From Nocardioides sp. W7 (GTDB lineage Bacteria; Actinomycetota; Actinomycetes; Propionibacteriales; Nocardioidaceae): a stretch of 64,000 nt of DNA. The notes beneath the pieces were generated by a model. It was given only the letters and a program-made list of their open reading frames with translations, did not search any database and was not told where the DNA came from. The translations under genes and the position numbers were made by a program. Numbering within the stretch: the first letter of the stretch is position 1; each line of letters begins with the position of its first letter. The stretch covers positions 186,001-250,000 of the forward strand of contig NZ_CP095078.1 in NCBI RefSeq assembly GCF_022919075.1. The letters run 5' to 3'. Positions 26,212 through 36,170 of this stretch are shown here, piece after piece.

Positions 26212-27699
26212 TCAGCCGGTCTTGGTGAGGCCGGAGCACTGGTACTTCGTGCCGCCGACCGGCTTCCAGGCGCTCCCGGCGAGCTGGACGAAGCGCCAGC
26301 ACTCGCCGGTCTGCTTGGCCCCGACCTGCTGCGGGGAGTGCAGGTCGTTGGCGGTCCAGTTCTTCACCCCGCCGAGCTGCGCGACCAGGCTGGCGCGGTC
26401 GAGCTTGCCGCCGAGCGCGATCGAGCGCTCCACGAACAGCCGCGCGGCCGACCACGAGAACAGCCCGAAGAACCCGGGCGTCGCGCCCGGCTTCACCTGG
26501 TCCAGCCAGCCGAGGTAGAGCGCGAGCTCCTTGTTCGAGCCGACCTCCTCGAACGGCGTGAAGTTCGCGAAGACCACCGTGCCGTCGACGGCACCGGCGC
26601 CCTCCTTGACGAAGGCCGGGCTGTAGTCGGTGGGGTCGCGCAGGTAGAGCTTCGGCTTGTAGCCCTGCTGGTCCATGGCCTGCCGCAGCCGGACCGACTG
26701 CTGGTAGGCACCGATCCAGAAGACCGTCTGCACGCCCTTGGTCTTCAGCTGCTGGACGTAGGGCGCGTAGTTGAACTCGGTGATGTCGATGCCCTGGACC
26801 ACGTCGAACTTCATCCCGCGCTTGGTCATCGCCTCGACCTGGCCCTTGGCGTTCTGCACGGCCGCCCCGGCGTTGATGTAGAGGAAGCCGGCGTGCTGGC
26901 CGGCGTCGCCGTAGTTCTTCAGCACGAAGTCGGCGACGGCGTTCTGGAACTGGCTGGCGTTGGTCGACTGGGCGCCGAAGCAGGTCGCACACGCACTGCG
27001 CTCCACGCTGGTCGCGGCCGAGCGGAGATCCGGCAGGCCGCAGCCCTGGGCCGTCGCGGCACCACCGGAGTCGAAGGCCGACATCGAGCCGACCATCGCG
27101 AAGGTCTCCTCGCAGGCCTTGGCGTACGCCTGCTGGTCGGCGCCCGCGTCGGCGCGGGTGTCGTAGGTCTTGATCGCGAGCTTGCGCCCGCAGATGTCGC
27201 CGGTGCTGTTGAAGTAGGCGACGTAGGCCCGCACCGCGTCCTGGCTGGCCTCGAAGATGCCGGGCACCGGGCCGGAGATGTCGGAGGCGTTGCCGATGGT
27301 GATCGTCTTGTCGGTGATGCCGGGCCCGTTCTTGAAGCCGGCGCAGCTCGCGCCCTTCGCGCCACCCCCGGCACTGTTCTTGCCCTTGCCGCCGTCGGTG
27401 CTGCCACCCTTGCCGCCGCCACCTCCGGCCGCGGGAGGACCGCCGGCCACCGGCGCCGCCGGGCCGCCACCGGCCGCGGGCGCCCCACCGCCGCCCGCCG
27501 AGGCGTCGGGCACCGTGCCGGCCGGCACCTCCCCGTCCACCGGCACCTCGCCCCCGATCGGAGCCTCACCCGCCGCCGCTCCGGAGCCCCCGGCGTCGCC
27601 GTTGACCTGCGAGACGGTCTTGGGGTCCAGCTGCGATCCGCACGCGGCGAGCAGCAGGGCGAGCAGGCTGACGAGCAGGGTCGAACAGCGTCGTGACAC
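26212..27699 (-). CDS. ABC transporter substrate-binding lipoprotein, copy 1 (HAAT/Liv type)
   Basis: A 495-residue lipid-anchored receptor. The signal peptide ends LLLAAC, followed by a Gly/Pro-rich linker of about 90 residues and a type I binding fold from GITDKTITIGNASDISGPVPG. The Cys pattern (ASCAGF, DICGRK, KACEE, CGLPD, SACATC, TGECW) parallels copy 2. GTG 27699 has GGGAG before it. It is the first gene of the seven-gene operon read to 18775. Two receptors for one transporter suggest two related ligands or different affinities (inference). Confidence 0.9.
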   Translation of the reverse strand: MSRRCSTLLVSLLALLLAACGSQLDPKTVSQVNGDAGGSGAAAGEAPIGGEVPVDGEVPAGTVPDASAGGGGAPAAGGGPAAPVAGGPPAAGGGGGKGGSTDGGKGKNSAGGGAKGASCAGFKNGPGITDKTITIGNASDISGPVPGIFEASQDAVRAYVAYFNSTGDICGRKLAIKTYDTRADAGADQQAYAKACEETFAMVGSMSAFDSGGAATAQGCGLPDLRSAATSVERSACATCFGAQSTNASQFQNAVADFVLKNYGDAGQHAGFLYINAGAAVQNAKGQVEAMTKRGMKFDVVQGIDITEFNYAPYVQQLKTKGVQTVFWIGAYQQSVRLRQAMDQQGYKPKLYLRDPTDYSPAFVKEGAGAVDGTVVFANFTPFEEVGSNKELALYLGWLDQVKPGATPGFFGLFSWSAARLFVERSIALGGKLDRASLVAQLGGVKNWTANDLHSPQQVGAKQTGECWRFVQLAGSAWKPVGGTKYQCSGLTKTG

Positions 27700-27716
27700 G
27701 ACGATCTCCCTCGAAG

Positions 27717-27730
27717 TAGAACAGGTATCA
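27717..27730 (-). promoter_or_regulatory. Near-match to the KstR-like operator before SBP copy 1
   Basis: TAGAACAGGTATCA differs from TNNAACNNGTTNNA only by GTA for GTT. It lies 18-31 nt before GTG 27699, matching the placement of the site at 26118-26131. Confidence 0.4.
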
Positions 27731-27870
27731 GTTCTTCAACGAGAGGCGACGGCAAAGGTGACGGCGCCCACAGAGCGCCGCGGACCGGACGCTTCGCACA
27801 GGGGACCGGCGACGGCCCTGCCTCCACGTTCCGAGGGTGTCGTGTTCCTGCGCCTGACTCGACGGTACAA

Positions 27871-27884
27871 TTGAACACGTTCAA
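27871..27884. promoter_or_regulatory. Perfect KstR-like operator in the divergent control region of the ABC operon
   Basis: TTGAACACGTTCAA has perfect 6-bp arms and fits TNNAACNNGTTNNA exactly. It lies in the 234-bp gap between SBP copy 1 and the divergent membrane protein gene at 27934. With the near-match at 27717 it could let one TetR regulator control the whole transport operon. Confidence 0.6.
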
Positions 27885-27933
27885 GGCCGAGCTGGATGAA
27901 GGAGTGCACCCAGCGCGTCGCAGGAGGTGCTTC

Positions 27934-28368
27934 ATGAGTGATGCACGGCGGCTCGCCACCCGGTCGATCTCGATACCCCTCGCCTTCGCCGGCTTGTGGA
28001 GTCTCGGCCTGGCGGCGGGCGTCGGGGTGGCGCCGATGGTCAGCGAGACCACCATGACTTCCGACGGCGCCACGACCAGCACGACCAGGACACTGGTCGA
28101 GGAGATCGGCAGCGGCGCCTACGCCCTCGCCGGCTTGCCGCTGATGGCCACGATCCTCATCGGGTGCCTCTCCATCATCAGGCCACGCGTGGGGCCGGTC
28201 GTCGCCGCCTTCGTCGTCGTGGGCGCCCTCGGGATCTTCAACCTGCTGGCGATGTTGAGCATCGGGATCTTCTTCGTTCCCGCTACCGCAGCCCTGGTGG
28301 TCGCGACGTGCGCCATGTGGGCGCGAGCGACCTCGATACCGCGGCCTGTCGCCGGAGGCGCCGATTGA
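27934..28368 (+). CDS. Small membrane protein divergent from the ABC operon
   Basis: A 144-residue protein with about four hydrophobic segments (ISIPLAFAGLWSLGLAAGVG, ALAGLPLMATILIGCLSII, VGPVVAAFVVVGALGIFNLL, LSIGIFFVPATAALVVATCA) and a Thr-rich extracytoplasmic loop (TTMTSDGATTSTTRT). ATG 27934 follows AGGAGG by 7 nt. It shares the operator region with the ABC operon. Family not recognised. Confidence 0.7.
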   Translation: MSDARRLATRSISIPLAFAGLWSLGLAAGVGVAPMVSETTMTSDGATTSTTRTLVEEIGSGAYALAGLPLMATILIGCLSIIRPRVGPVVAAFVVVGALGIFNLLAMLSIGIFFVPATAALVVATCAMWARATSIPRPVAGGAD

Positions 28369-28390
28369 CGCAGGAGGACGACCTCCGACC

Positions 28391-29392
28391 CTAGCGGCGG
28401 GCCCGGGCCTCGGAGACGGCGTACAGCGTGACGCTGGCGGCGACGCCGGCGTTGAGCGACTCCAGCTGGTTGGCCATCGGGATCGAGACGAGCTGGTCGC
28501 AGGTCTCGGCGACCAGCCGGGACAGCCCGCCACCCTCGGCGCCGACCACGACGACCAGCGGGCCGTCGCCGAGCCCCTCGGGGGTGACCAGCTCGGGCAG
28601 GGTCACGTCACCGTCGGCGGCCAGGCCGACGACCATCAGGCCGGCCTCCTGGTAGGCCTTCAGCTGGCGGACCAGGTTGACGGTCTGGGCGACCGGGATC
28701 CGAGCGGCGGCGCCCGCGCTGGTCTTCCAGGCCGAGGCCGTCATGCTCGCGGCCCGGCGCTCGGGGATCACCACGCCGTGCGCACCGAAGCCGGCCGCGC
28801 TGCGCACGATCGCGCCGAGGTTGCGCGGATCGGTCACCTGATCGAGCGCGACGATCAGCGGCGCCTCGGCGTTGGCCTCGGCGGCGTCGAGCAGGTCGTC
28901 GGGGTGGGCGTACTCGTACGGCGGGATCTTGGCGGCCAGGCCCTGGTGGACCGCGCCGTGGGTCAGCCGGTCGAGCTCGTTCTTGCTGACCTCGAGCAGG
29001 CTGACGCCCTTGTCGGCGGCCAGCGCGAACGCCTCGCGCAGCCGGCCGTCGCGCTCGGCACCGTCGGCGACGTACACGCCGATCATCGGCACGCCCTCGC
29101 GCAGCGCCTCGACCACGGAGTTGCGGCCGGCGATCCACTCGACGTCGCTGGTCGAGCGCTTGCGCGGGCGGGCGGAACCGCCGCCACCGGGGCGGGCGCC
29201 TCCGCTCCCCCCGGCCTTCTCAGCCTTCTCGGCCTTCTTCGTGGACCGGTAGGCCTGGTGGTACGGGCGGTCCTTGGCCTTCGGCGTCGGGCCCTTGCCC
29301 TCGAGACCACGCTTGACGCGCCCGCCGGACCCGACGGTCGGCTTCTTGGCGGTCTTGCGGATCGCGCCCTTGCGGTTGGAGTTCCCGGGCAT
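28391..29392 (-). CDS. rlmB: 23S rRNA (guanosine-2'-O-)-methyltransferase RlmB (SpoU/TrmH family)
   Basis: A 333-residue SPOUT enzyme that 2'-O-methylates G2251 of 23S rRNA with SAM. Residues 1-85 are a basic, Gly-rich extension common in actinobacterial members. The substrate-binding domain starts at WIAGRNSVVEAL. The three SPOUT motifs are DQVTDPRNLGAIVRSA, VVVGAEGGGLSRL and IPMANQLESLNAGVAASV. Its ATG shares one base with the cysS stop (TGATG). The cysS-rlmB order is conserved in Actinobacteria. Confidence 0.95.
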   Translation of the reverse strand: MPGNSNRKGAIRKTAKKPTVGSGGRVKRGLEGKGPTPKAKDRPYHQAYRSTKKAEKAEKAGGSGGARPGGGGSARPRKRSTSDVEWIAGRNSVVEALREGVPMIGVYVADGAERDGRLREAFALAADKGVSLLEVSKNELDRLTHGAVHQGLAAKIPPYEYAHPDDLLDAAEANAEAPLIVALDQVTDPRNLGAIVRSAAGFGAHGVVIPERRAASMTASAWKTSAGAAARIPVAQTVNLVRQLKAYQEAGLMVVGLAADGDVTLPELVTPEGLGDGPLVVVVGAEGGGLSRLVAETCDQLVSIPMANQLESLNAGVAASVTLYAVSEARARR

Positions 29393-30768
29393 CAGATCAG
29401 TGTCCACTTCGGTCCGTTGGGGGTGTCCTCGACCTCGATGCCGGCGGTCTTGATCCGGTCGCGGATCGCGTCGGCGGTGGCGAAGTCCTTGGCGGCCCGC
29501 GCCTCGGCACGCGCCTCGAGGAGGCCGGCGACGAGGGCGTCGACGGCACTGGTGAGCTTGGCATCGTCGCTCGACCCGGCGCCCCAGGCGGGGTCGGCCG
29601 GGTGCAGCCCGAGCACGTCGAGCATCGCGAGCACCTGGGCGGCGTGCGCCGCCGGGTCCGCTGCCTTGTTGCCCTCGCGCACGGTGTCGAAGAGCACGGC
29701 CACCGCGGCGGGCGTGCCGAGGTCGTCGTTCATCGCGGCCACGAAGGCGGGAGGCAGCTCGCCGGGCTCGACCGAACCGGCGCGCTCGAGGAAGCCCTCG
29801 ATGCGGCGGAAGCCCTGGGCCGCCTCGTCGAGCGCCTCGAAGCTGAACTCGACGTGGCTGCGGTAGTGCGCGGCCACCAGGTAGTAGCGCAGCTCGATGC
29901 CGCGGTAGCGCTGCAGCACGCTGGGGATCAGCAGCGAGTTGCCGAGCGACTTGCTCATCTTCTCGCCGGCCGTGGTGATCCAGGCGTTGTGGAACCAGTA
30001 CGACGCGAACGGGTGACCGGCCGCGCGGGACTGGGCCTGCTCGTTCTCGTGGTGGGGGAAGCGCAGGTCGACGCCGCCGCCGTGGATGTCGAAGGCGGGA
30101 CCGAGGTACTTGCCGGCCATCGCGGAGCACTCGATGTGCCAGCCCGGCCGGCCGGCACCCCAGGGGCTCGGCCAGGACGCGGTCTCCGGCTCGGACTCCT
30201 TGCGGCCCTTCCAGAGGGCGAAGTCGCGCGGGTCGCGCTTGCCGCGCGGGTCGGCGTCCTCGGCCGCCTCCATGTCGTCGATCCGCTGGCGCGTGAGCTC
30301 GCCGTACGACGGCCACGAGCGCACGTCGAAGTAGACGTCACCGGAGCCGTCCTCGGCCGCGTAGGCGTGCCCGCGCGAGATCAGCCGCTCGATCAGCGCG
30401 AGCATCTCGGGCACGTGGCCGGTGGCGAGCGGCTCGTAGGTCGGCGGCGCGACGTTGAGCGAGGCGTACGCCGTGTCGAGCTCGCGCTTCATCGCGGCGG
30501 CGAGGTTGTACCAGGGCCGGCCCTGGTCGGCGGCCTTGGCGATGATCTTGTCGTCGATGTCGGTCACGTTGCGGATGAAGCTGACCTCGTGGCCGAGGTG
30601 GCGCAGCCAGCGCTGCAGCACGTCGAAGTTGACCGCCGACCGGACGTGCCCGACATGCGGCTCCGACTGCACGGTGAGGCCGCAGAGGTACAGACCGACC
30701 TTCCCCTCCTGGAGGGGGACGAAGTCGCGCACGTCGCGCGTCGCGGTGTCGTAGAGCCGGAGGGTCAC
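29392..30768 (-). CDS. cysS: Cysteinyl-tRNA synthetase
   Basis: A 458-residue class I synthetase charging tRNA-Cys. The HIGH motif is PHVGHVRS, the KMSKS loop is EKMSKSLGN, and the zinc ligands are in LYLCGLTVQ and HIECSAM with FPHHENE. It is full length and therefore CysS rather than the shorter mycothiol enzyme MshC. GTG 30768 is preceded by TAGACT (minus, 30780-30775) with a 6-nt spacer, a leaderless start. It is co-transcribed with rlmB. Confidence 0.97.
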   Translation of the reverse strand: MTLRLYDTATRDVRDFVPLQEGKVGLYLCGLTVQSEPHVGHVRSAVNFDVLQRWLRHLGHEVSFIRNVTDIDDKIIAKAADQGRPWYNLAAAMKRELDTAYASLNVAPPTYEPLATGHVPEMLALIERLISRGHAYAAEDGSGDVYFDVRSWPSYGELTRQRIDDMEAAEDADPRGKRDPRDFALWKGRKESEPETASWPSPWGAGRPGWHIECSAMAGKYLGPAFDIHGGGVDLRFPHHENEQAQSRAAGHPFASYWFHNAWITTAGEKMSKSLGNSLLIPSVLQRYRGIELRYYLVAAHYRSHVEFSFEALDEAAQGFRRIEGFLERAGSVEPGELPPAFVAAMNDDLGTPAAVAVLFDTVREGNKAADPAAHAAQVLAMLDVLGLHPADPAWGAGSSDDAKLTSAVDALVAGLLEARAEARAAKDFATADAIRDRIKTAGIEVEDTPNGPKWTLI

Positions 30769-30774
30769 CCCCCA

Positions 30775-30855
30775 AGTCTAGGGATTCCGCGCCCTCCCGG
30801 TCGCATCGCCGGATTCTGTGACTGCTGGGACTGGAGTGACATGGCGGCGTATCGT
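30775..30855. promoter_or_regulatory. Divergent leaderless -10 boxes for cysS and the C39-like peptidase
   Basis: TAGACT on the minus strand (30780-30775) lies 6 nt before cysS GTG 30768. TATCGT on the plus strand (30850-30855) lies 6 nt before GTG 30862. The second box argues for GTG 30862 over ATG 30841 as the peptidase start. Confidence 0.6.
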
Positions 30856-30861
30856 GTGGGG

Positions 30862-32148
30862 GTGCGTCTTCCCCTCGCCACCGTGCTGACCTCCGCCGTC
30901 CTGCTCGCCGCTCCCCTGGCCGCGGTCCCCGCCGTCCCGGCGAGCGCCGCTCCCGCCGCCGAACCGGCCGCGCAGGTGGCGGCTCGCGCCGGCGCCCGCA
31001 CGGTCACCCACACCGACTGGGACTCCACCACCCAGCTGCGCAAGGGCCGGGCCTCCGGCGTGAAGGTGCGCGCGGGCCGCCTCGAGCTGGCCAAGCCGGC
31101 CGGCACCCGCAGGTACGCCGGCCGCAGCTATGACCTCGGCCGCTGGACCTCGCCCTGGGCGAAGCCGGGCTTCGGGCTGACCCAGCTGATCGCGTCCTGG
31201 TCGGCGATCACTCCGGGCGACTCGTGGATCGAGGTCCGCGTGCGCGGCAAGAACGCCGCCGGCGCCCGGTCGAGCTGGGACGTGCTGGGCCGCTGGACCT
31301 CCGGCGACCGCTTCACCAAGCGCACCTCCGTCTCCGGCCAGGACGACGACCTGGCCTCGGTCAACGTCGACACCTGGGTCGCCTCCGCCCCCGCCGGCCT
31401 GACCTCCTGGCAGCTGCAGGTCGTCCTGCACCGCAAGACCGGCGCGACCACGAAGCCGCCGAGCATCGATGCGATCGGGGCGGTGGCCAGCCGGCTCCCC
31501 ACCACCGCGCCCGCGACCTCCGCGCCCGGCGTCGCCCGCGGCGTCGTCCTCGACGTGCCCCGCTACTCCCAGATGACCCACCAGGGCCACTACCCGCAGT
31601 GGGGCAACGGCGGCGAGGCCTGGTGCTCGCCCACCTCCACCTCGATGGTGCTCGGCTACTACCGCTCCCTGCCCAAGGCGAAGGACTACAGCTGGGTGGC
31701 GCAGCGGCACACCGATCCCGTGGTCGACCACGCCGCGCGATCGACGTACGACCGCGCCTACCGCGGCACCGGCAACTGGCCGTTCAACACCGCGTACGCC
31801 GCGCCGCTGGCCGGCCACGCCTTCGTGACCCGGCTGACCTCGCTGCGTCAGGCGGAGCGGCTGATCAAGGCCGGCATCCCGGTCGTCGCGTCGATCTCGT
31901 TCGGCCGCGGCGACCTCACCGGCGCCCCGATCTCCTCCACCAACGGTCACCTGCTCGTCATCGTGGGCTTCACCGCCGCGGGCGACGTCGTCGTCAACGA
32001 CCCGGCCGCGCCCACCCGGGCGACGGTGCGGCGCACCTACGACCGCGGCGAGTTCGAGCGGGCCTGGCTGCCGACCTCCGGCGGCCTGGCCTACGTCATC
32101 CACGACGACGAGCACCCGCTGCCCGCGGGAGCCCAGGGCGCCTGGTGA
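30862..32148 (+). CDS. Secreted C39-like papain-fold peptidase
   Basis: A 428-residue exported protein. The signal peptide starts MRLPLATVLTSAVLLAAPLA and ends near PASAAPA. Residues about 40-215 are a beta-rich domain seen before such peptidases. The catalytic domain has Cys255 in GGEAWCSPTSTSMVL, His363 in NGHLLVIVGF and Asp380 in NDPAAP, the papain-like C39 triad. It may cleave wall or secreted proteins. GTG 30862 is chosen on the leaderless promoter; ATG 30841 would add seven residues. Confidence 0.85.
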   Translation: MRLPLATVLTSAVLLAAPLAAVPAVPASAAPAAEPAAQVAARAGARTVTHTDWDSTTQLRKGRASGVKVRAGRLELAKPAGTRRYAGRSYDLGRWTSPWAKPGFGLTQLIASWSAITPGDSWIEVRVRGKNAAGARSSWDVLGRWTSGDRFTKRTSVSGQDDDLASVNVDTWVASAPAGLTSWQLQVVLHRKTGATTKPPSIDAIGAVASRLPTTAPATSAPGVARGVVLDVPRYSQMTHQGHYPQWGNGGEAWCSPTSTSMVLGYYRSLPKAKDYSWVAQRHTDPVVDHAARSTYDRAYRGTGNWPFNTAYAAPLAGHAFVTRLTSLRQAERLIKAGIPVVASISFGRGDLTGAPISSTNGHLLVIVGFTAAGDVVVNDPAAPTRATVRRTYDRGEFERAWLPTSGGLAYVIHDDEHPLPAGAQGAW

Positions 32149-32157
32149 CCGCGCGCC

Positions 32158-33690
32158 TCACTCCTCGCTGACCGACACCCGGATCTCGTGCCAGCCGGTG
32201 GCGCCGTCGGGCACCGGCGCCGCGACCACACCGGTCTGCACGTGCCCGGCGAGGTCGACGGCGCGTACCCGAACGACGTGGTCGCCGGGCTCCAGGTCGA
32301 TCGAGGCGACCCACTGGACCCAGGTGTCGATGCTCGGGGTCCGGGCCAGCCGGGCGCCCTGCCACGGGCCGCCGTCGACCGCGACCTCGACCGCGCCGAT
32401 GCCGGTGTGCTGGGCCCAGGCGATGCCGGCGACCTTGACCTCGCCCGCCGGCAGCTCGTCCCCGGAGCCCGGCACGTCGATCCGCGAGGACAGCTTGATC
32501 GGCCCCTCCTCCGCCCAGCCCTTCTCGGTCCAGAAGGCCTCGAAGTCCTCGAACCGGGTCACCTCGAGGTCGACGACCCACTTGGTGGCCGAGACGTAGC
32601 CGTACAGGCCGGGGACGACGGTGCGGACCGGGAAGCCGTGGTCGATCGGCAGCGGCCGGCCGTTCATCGCGACGGCCAGCATCGCGTTGCGGTCGTCGGT
32701 CAGCGCGGCCAGCGGGGTGCCGCAGGTCCAGCCGTCGTGTGAGGTCTGCTTGACCGCGTCGGCGCCGGGCCGGACCCCGGCCTCGACCAGCAGGTCGGCG
32801 ATCCGGACGCCGCTCCACCAGGCGTTGCCGATCAGCTCGCCACCGACCTCGTTGGAGACGCAGGTCAGGGTCACCCAGGCCTCGGTGAACTGGCGCGAGA
32901 CCAGGTCCTCGTACGACAGCACGATCTCGCGGTCGACCATGCCGTGGATCCGCAGCGACCAGTCGTGCGGCGCGATGGCAGGGACGCTGATGCCGGCGTG
33001 GATCAGGTAGAAGTCGTCGCTGTGGGTCTCCCAGGGGGTGACGCCCTCCACCCCGACGCGGACCGACCTCGGCACCTGGGGCGCGGTGACCCCGGTCAGC
33101 TTGAGCAGCTGGCGGGTCTGCTCGACCTGGCGTCGGCCCCGGCCGACCACCCGGCCGAGCAGCCCGACCACGACCGCCCCGCCGGCGACCAGGCCGGCGC
33201 GGATCAGGAAGGTACGACGGTGGTGGCCACCGCTCGGCGCCACCTCGTCGGGGTGGCCGGCGAAGCCGCGCAGCGGGTCGGTCACCAGCGACAGGCACAC
33301 CAGCCAGGTGACCAGGCCGACCGCGACCGGGACGAAGTCGACCAGCTGCTGGTTGCGCTGGGCCGCGACGGCGGCGGCCCCGGCTCCGGCGAGCGCGGCG
33401 AAGAGTACGGCGGGTGCCCACCAGCTGCGTCGGGCGAGCCGGCCGGCCCACGCGAACAGCAGGCCGAGCACGAGGACGATGCCCAGCACGAGCAGCGGCT
33501 TGTCGGCGCGGCCCAGTCGCTCGATGGCCAGCTCGGCGACGAACCCGGGGGTGAAGCGGATGGCGACCTCGGCCACGGCCACCAGCGGCGACTCGCGGAC
33601 GTTGAGCGCCATCGCAGCGGCATAGCTGGTGGCGAGGCCGGCCAGCCCCGCTGCGAGGCCGGCCACCGACCAGGAGCGCCAGGTGTCCAC
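32158..33690 (-). CDS. Membrane-anchored molybdopterin-dependent oxidoreductase (sulfite oxidase family)
   Basis: A 510-residue protein. Residues about 1-170 hold four or five membrane segments and end at a basic [11 protein letters not shown] stretch with another hydrophobic helix. The molybdenum-binding domain follows, with the Mo-ligand Cys in [11 protein letters not shown] and [16 protein letters not shown]-terminal Mo-co dimerisation beta-sandwich ([22 protein letters not shown]) completes it. The catalytic domain should be outside the cell; the electron donor is unknown. GTG 33690 is inferred from a -10-like GACAAT 7 nt upstream; ATG 33714 is an alternative. Convergent with the C39-like gene. 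Confidence 0.85.
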   Translation of the reverse strand: MDTWRSWSVAGLAAGLAGLATSYAAAMALNVRESPLVAVAEVAIRFTPGFVAELAIERLGRADKPLLVLGIVLVLGLLFAWAGRLARRSWWAPAVLFAALAGAGAAAVAAQRNQQLVDFVPVAVGLVTWLVCLSLVTDPLRGFAGHPDEVAPSGGHHRRTFLIRAGLVAGGAVVVGLLGRVVGRGRRQVEQTRQLLKLTGVTAPQVPRSVRVGVEGVTPWETHSDDFYLIHAGISVPAIAPHDWSLRIHGMVDREIVLSYEDLVSRQFTEAWVTLTCVSNEVGGELIGNAWWSGVRIADLLVEAGVRPGADAVKQTSHDGWTCGTPLAALTDDRNAMLAVAMNGRPLPIDHGFPVRTVVPGLYGYVSATKWVVDLEVTRFEDFEAFWTEKGWAEEGPIKLSSRIDVPGSGDELPAGEVKVAGIAWAQHTGIGAVEVAVDGGPWQGARLARTPSIDTWVQWVASIDLEPGDHVVRVRAVDLAGHVQTGVVAAPVPDGATGWHEIRVSVSEE

Positions 33691-33697
33691 GTCGACG

Positions 33698-33717
33698 ATT
33701 GTCGCGCACGGCATGAT
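33698..33717. promoter_or_regulatory. Back-to-back -10-like boxes for the Mo oxidoreductase and ispF
   Basis: GACAAT (minus, 33703-33698) is 7 nt before GTG 33690, and CATGAT (plus, 33712-33717) is 6 nt before GTG 33724. Both fit the A2/T6 pattern but lack the first T, so they are weaker than others here. Confidence 0.35.
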
Positions 33718-33723
33718 CGGCGC

Positions 33724-34236
33724 GTGGCCACCGTCCCCCCTGCCGTCGACCCCGTCCCGTTCCGCACCGGTATCGGCACCGACGTGCACCGTCTCGTCCC
33801 GGGCGTCCCCATGCACCTGGCCGGGCTCTCGTGGCCCGACGAGCCGGCCGGTCTGGAGGGTCACTCCGACGCCGACGTCGCGGCCCACGCCGTTTGCGAC
33901 GCGCTGCTGTCGGCGGCCGGCCTGGGCGACCTCGGCTCGAACTTCGGTACGGCAGAGCCGCAGTGGGCCGGCGCCTCCGGGGCGACCCTGCTGACTGAGA
34001 CCGCGCGTCGCGTCCGCGCCGCCGGCTTCGAGATCGGCAACGTCGCCGTCCAGATCCTCGGCAACCGGCCCAAGATCGGCCCGCGCCGGGCCGAGGCGGA
34101 GGCCGCCCTGTCCGCGGCGGTCGGGGCGCCGGTCTCGGTGTCGGCGACCACCACCGACGGGCTGGGCCTGACCGGCCGCGGGGACGGGGTCGCCGCCATC
34201 GCGACCGCCCTGGTGGTCGGGGTGGTCCCGGGGTGA
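33724..34236 (+). CDS. ispF: 2-C-methyl-D-erythritol 2,4-cyclodiphosphate synthase
   Basis: A 170-residue MEP-pathway enzyme that cyclises CDP-ME 2-phosphate. [10 protein letters not shown] supplies the metal-binding Asp and His, [20 protein letters not shown] the third ligand region, and LGDLGSNFG the flexible loop. The C-terminal [21 protein letters not shown] is family-typical. It starts with GTG. It is separated from ispD by about 2 kb and three genes; in many actinobacteria the two adjoin. The downstream hydrolase gene overlaps by GTGA. Confidence 0.95.
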   Translation: MATVPPAVDPVPFRTGIGTDVHRLVPGVPMHLAGLSWPDEPAGLEGHSDADVAAHAVCDALLSAAGLGDLGSNFGTAEPQWAGASGATLLTETARRVRAAGFEIGNVAVQILGNRPKIGPRRAEAEAALSAAVGAPVSVSATTTDGLGLTGRGDGVAAIATALVVGVVPG

Positions 34237-35123
34237 GGACCTTCGACGGGCTGCGGCTGCACGTCGCGGCGTACGGGCCCGAGGGCGCGCCGGTGACGGT
34301 CGTCCTCGCGCACTGCTGGACCGCCGACTCCGAGGACTGGCACTACCAGGTGCGCGACCTGCTGGCCCGGTTCGGGCACGGCATCCGGATCCTCACCTGG
34401 GACCTGCGCGGCCACGGCTGCTCGGACCCCGCCCCGGAGCGCGCGTGCACCATCGAGAACCTCGCCCGCGACCTCGGTGATCTCGTCGACGCCTACGCGC
34501 CGCACGGGCGGCTGGTGATCGCCGGGCACTCCATCGGCGGGATGACGATGACGGCGCTGCCGCAGGTGCGGCCCGACCTGGTGGACCGGATCGCGGGGTT
34601 GTTGTTCGTCGCGACCTCGTCGGGACGACTGGACACCGTCACCCTCGGCCTCCCCGAGGTCGGCCCCACGGTGCGCGGGAGTCTGCCGTTCGTGCTCGCG
34701 GCCCGGGCCCGGCTGCTGACCCGCCGGACCCGGCGCCGCTCCCCCAGCCTCGAGCGCACCGTCGTCAACCGGCTGCTCTTCGGCGACCGGCTCCGGCTCC
34801 GCGACGCCGGCCTGGTCGTCGACCAGCTGGTCCGCTGCCCGCCGGCGACGATGGCGGGGTTCTACCGCGACTTCCTGCGCCACGAGCGGACCGCCGGGCT
34901 GGCGGCGTACGACGCCATCCCGACCCGGGTGCTGGTCGGCGACGCCGACCGGCTGACCCCGCCGGAGCACGCGCGCCGGATCGCCGGCGCGATCCGCGGC
35001 GCGCGGCTCCTGGTCGCGCCGGGGGCCGGCCACATGCTCCCGCTCGAACGCGACGAGCTGGTCTCGGAGCAGCTGATCGAGCTGGTCGAGGACGCCCTGG
35101 CTCAGGCGGCCTTGGCGGCCTGA
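34233..35123 (+). CDS. Alpha/beta hydrolase
   Basis: A 296-residue alpha/beta-hydrolase-fold enzyme. The oxyanion region is [14 protein letters not shown], the nucleophile elbow is GHSIGG, the acid is in [12 protein letters not shown] and the His in [12 protein letters not shown] cap region lies at about residues 130-200. It probably cleaves an ester or other small substrate; none can be named. It is translationally coupled to ispF by GTGA overlap, though no isoprenoid role is known. Its 3' end overlaps the convergent chelatase-like gene by 22 bp. Confidence 0.88.
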   Translation: MRTFDGLRLHVAAYGPEGAPVTVVLAHCWTADSEDWHYQVRDLLARFGHGIRILTWDLRGHGCSDPAPERACTIENLARDLGDLVDAYAPHGRLVIAGHSIGGMTMTALPQVRPDLVDRIAGLLFVATSSGRLDTVTLGLPEVGPTVRGSLPFVLAARARLLTRRTRRRSPSLERTVVNRLLFGDRLRLRDAGLVVDQLVRCPPATMAGFYRDFLRHERTAGLAAYDAIPTRVLVGDADRLTPPEHARRIAGAIRGARLLVAPGAGHMLPLERDELVSEQLIELVEDALAQAALAA

Positions 35124-35770
35124 GCCGAGATCCGGAACCGCCGGGCCACCAGGTCGGACACGAACCGGTGCGTGCCGATCACGTCGGCGACCAGCAGGGC
35201 ACCGGCGGCCAGCGACTGCTCGCGGACCCGGGCGGCGTCCGGGCCCGGCGTGAGCAGGTACGGCGAGACCACCACCCCGCGCCGGACGACCTCCTCGGGG
35301 CGGGGGCCACGGTCCTCGAGCGTCGCGAGCTCGACCGGCCCGGTCCAGGTGTCGGCGAGCAGCTGCGCCGCCCGCTCCAGGTGGTGGTCGACCGAGGGAT
35401 CGGCTGACCCGAGCGCGACCATGACCACCGGCTGCCCCGGCCGGGCGCCGGCGGCGATCAGTCGCGCGGCCTGGGCCGCGGCGACCAACGGATGCGGCCC
35501 GAGGGCCGGCGCCACCGAGATGTGGTGCGCCGAGGCGCTCGCCACCCCGGGCAGGTCGCGCAGCAGGTGATGGGCGGTCGAGAGCAGCAGGGGCACGACC
35601 ACGCTGGGCTCGCGCACTGTCTCGACGACCGACCGCAGGGACGGCGAGCGCTCCTCGACGTACGACACGATCCCCGGGACGCCCAGCGCGGCCGCGGCCC
35701 GCTCGGTGATCTCGCGCGCCACCTCGTCGGTCGCGCCGACTCCGCGGGCAACCGTGACCAGACAGCTCAT
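35102..35770 (-). CDS. Sirohydrochlorin chelatase / CbiX-like protein
   Basis: A 222-residue class II chelatase made of two similar halves. The first half carries VPLLLSTAHHLLRDLPG, the place of the metal-binding His in CbiX/SirB, and the second VVMVALGSADPSVDHHLE. Members insert iron or cobalt into sirohydrochlorin. The neighbour nirD, 34 nt upstream on the same strand, suggests siroheme supply for nitrite reductase. The N-terminus MSCLVTVARGVG lacks the clear His of the usual AHGS start, so activity needs proof. Confidence 0.8.
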   Translation of the reverse strand: MSCLVTVARGVGATDEVAREITERAAAALGVPGIVSYVEERSPSLRSVVETVREPSVVVPLLLSTAHHLLRDLPGVASASAHHISVAPALGPHPLVAAAQAARLIAAGARPGQPVVMVALGSADPSVDHHLERAAQLLADTWTGPVELATLEDRGPRPEEVVRRGVVVSPYLLTPGPDAARVREQSLAAGALLVADVIGTHRFVSDLVARRFRISAQAAKAA

Positions 35771-35804
35771 CCGGACCCCTCCTCGAACCGTCGGCGATCC
35801 AGCC

Positions 35805-36170
35805 TCAGGCTGCGTCGACCTGCTTGCGATGGCCGACGAGGACGACGCCCTCGACGACCTTGACGTCGTACGCCGGGACCGACACGTGCGCGTCGTCCAG
35901 ACACTTCCCGGTGCGCAGGTCGAACGCGTGCTTGTGGGCCGGCGACGCCACGAAGGGGACCTCGCCGCGCCGGCCGACGATGCCGCGGGCGATGACCGAT
36001 CCCTTCGCGAACGGATCGTGGTTGCCGAGCGCGTAGATCGTGTCGTCCGGCGTGCGGAAGATCGCGATCGCCTGGCCGTGGACCAGGGCCGTGGCGCCGC
36101 GCTCGACCTCGAGCTCGGCGACGCGGCAGACCGGCTGCCAGTCCTCCGTGCTGGTGGGACGCGTGGTCAT
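35805..36170 (-). CDS. nirD: Nitrite reductase small subunit NirD
   Basis: A 121-residue Rieske-fold protein. WQPVCRVAELEVERGATALV and YALGNHDPFAKGSVIARGIVG and the ending VPAYDVKVVEGVVLVG are NirD hallmarks. As in other NirD proteins, the Rieske Cys/His cluster ligands are absent. NirD partners the large siroheme subunit NirB, but no nirB is present in the window. ATG 36170 follows GGAGGTG; a GTG two codons upstream overlaps that site and is less likely. Confidence 0.92.
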   Translation of the reverse strand: MTTRPTSTEDWQPVCRVAELEVERGATALVHGQAIAIFRTPDDTIYALGNHDPFAKGSVIARGIVGRRGEVPFVASPAHKHAFDLRTGKCLDDAHVSVPAYDVKVVEGVVLVGHRKQVDAA

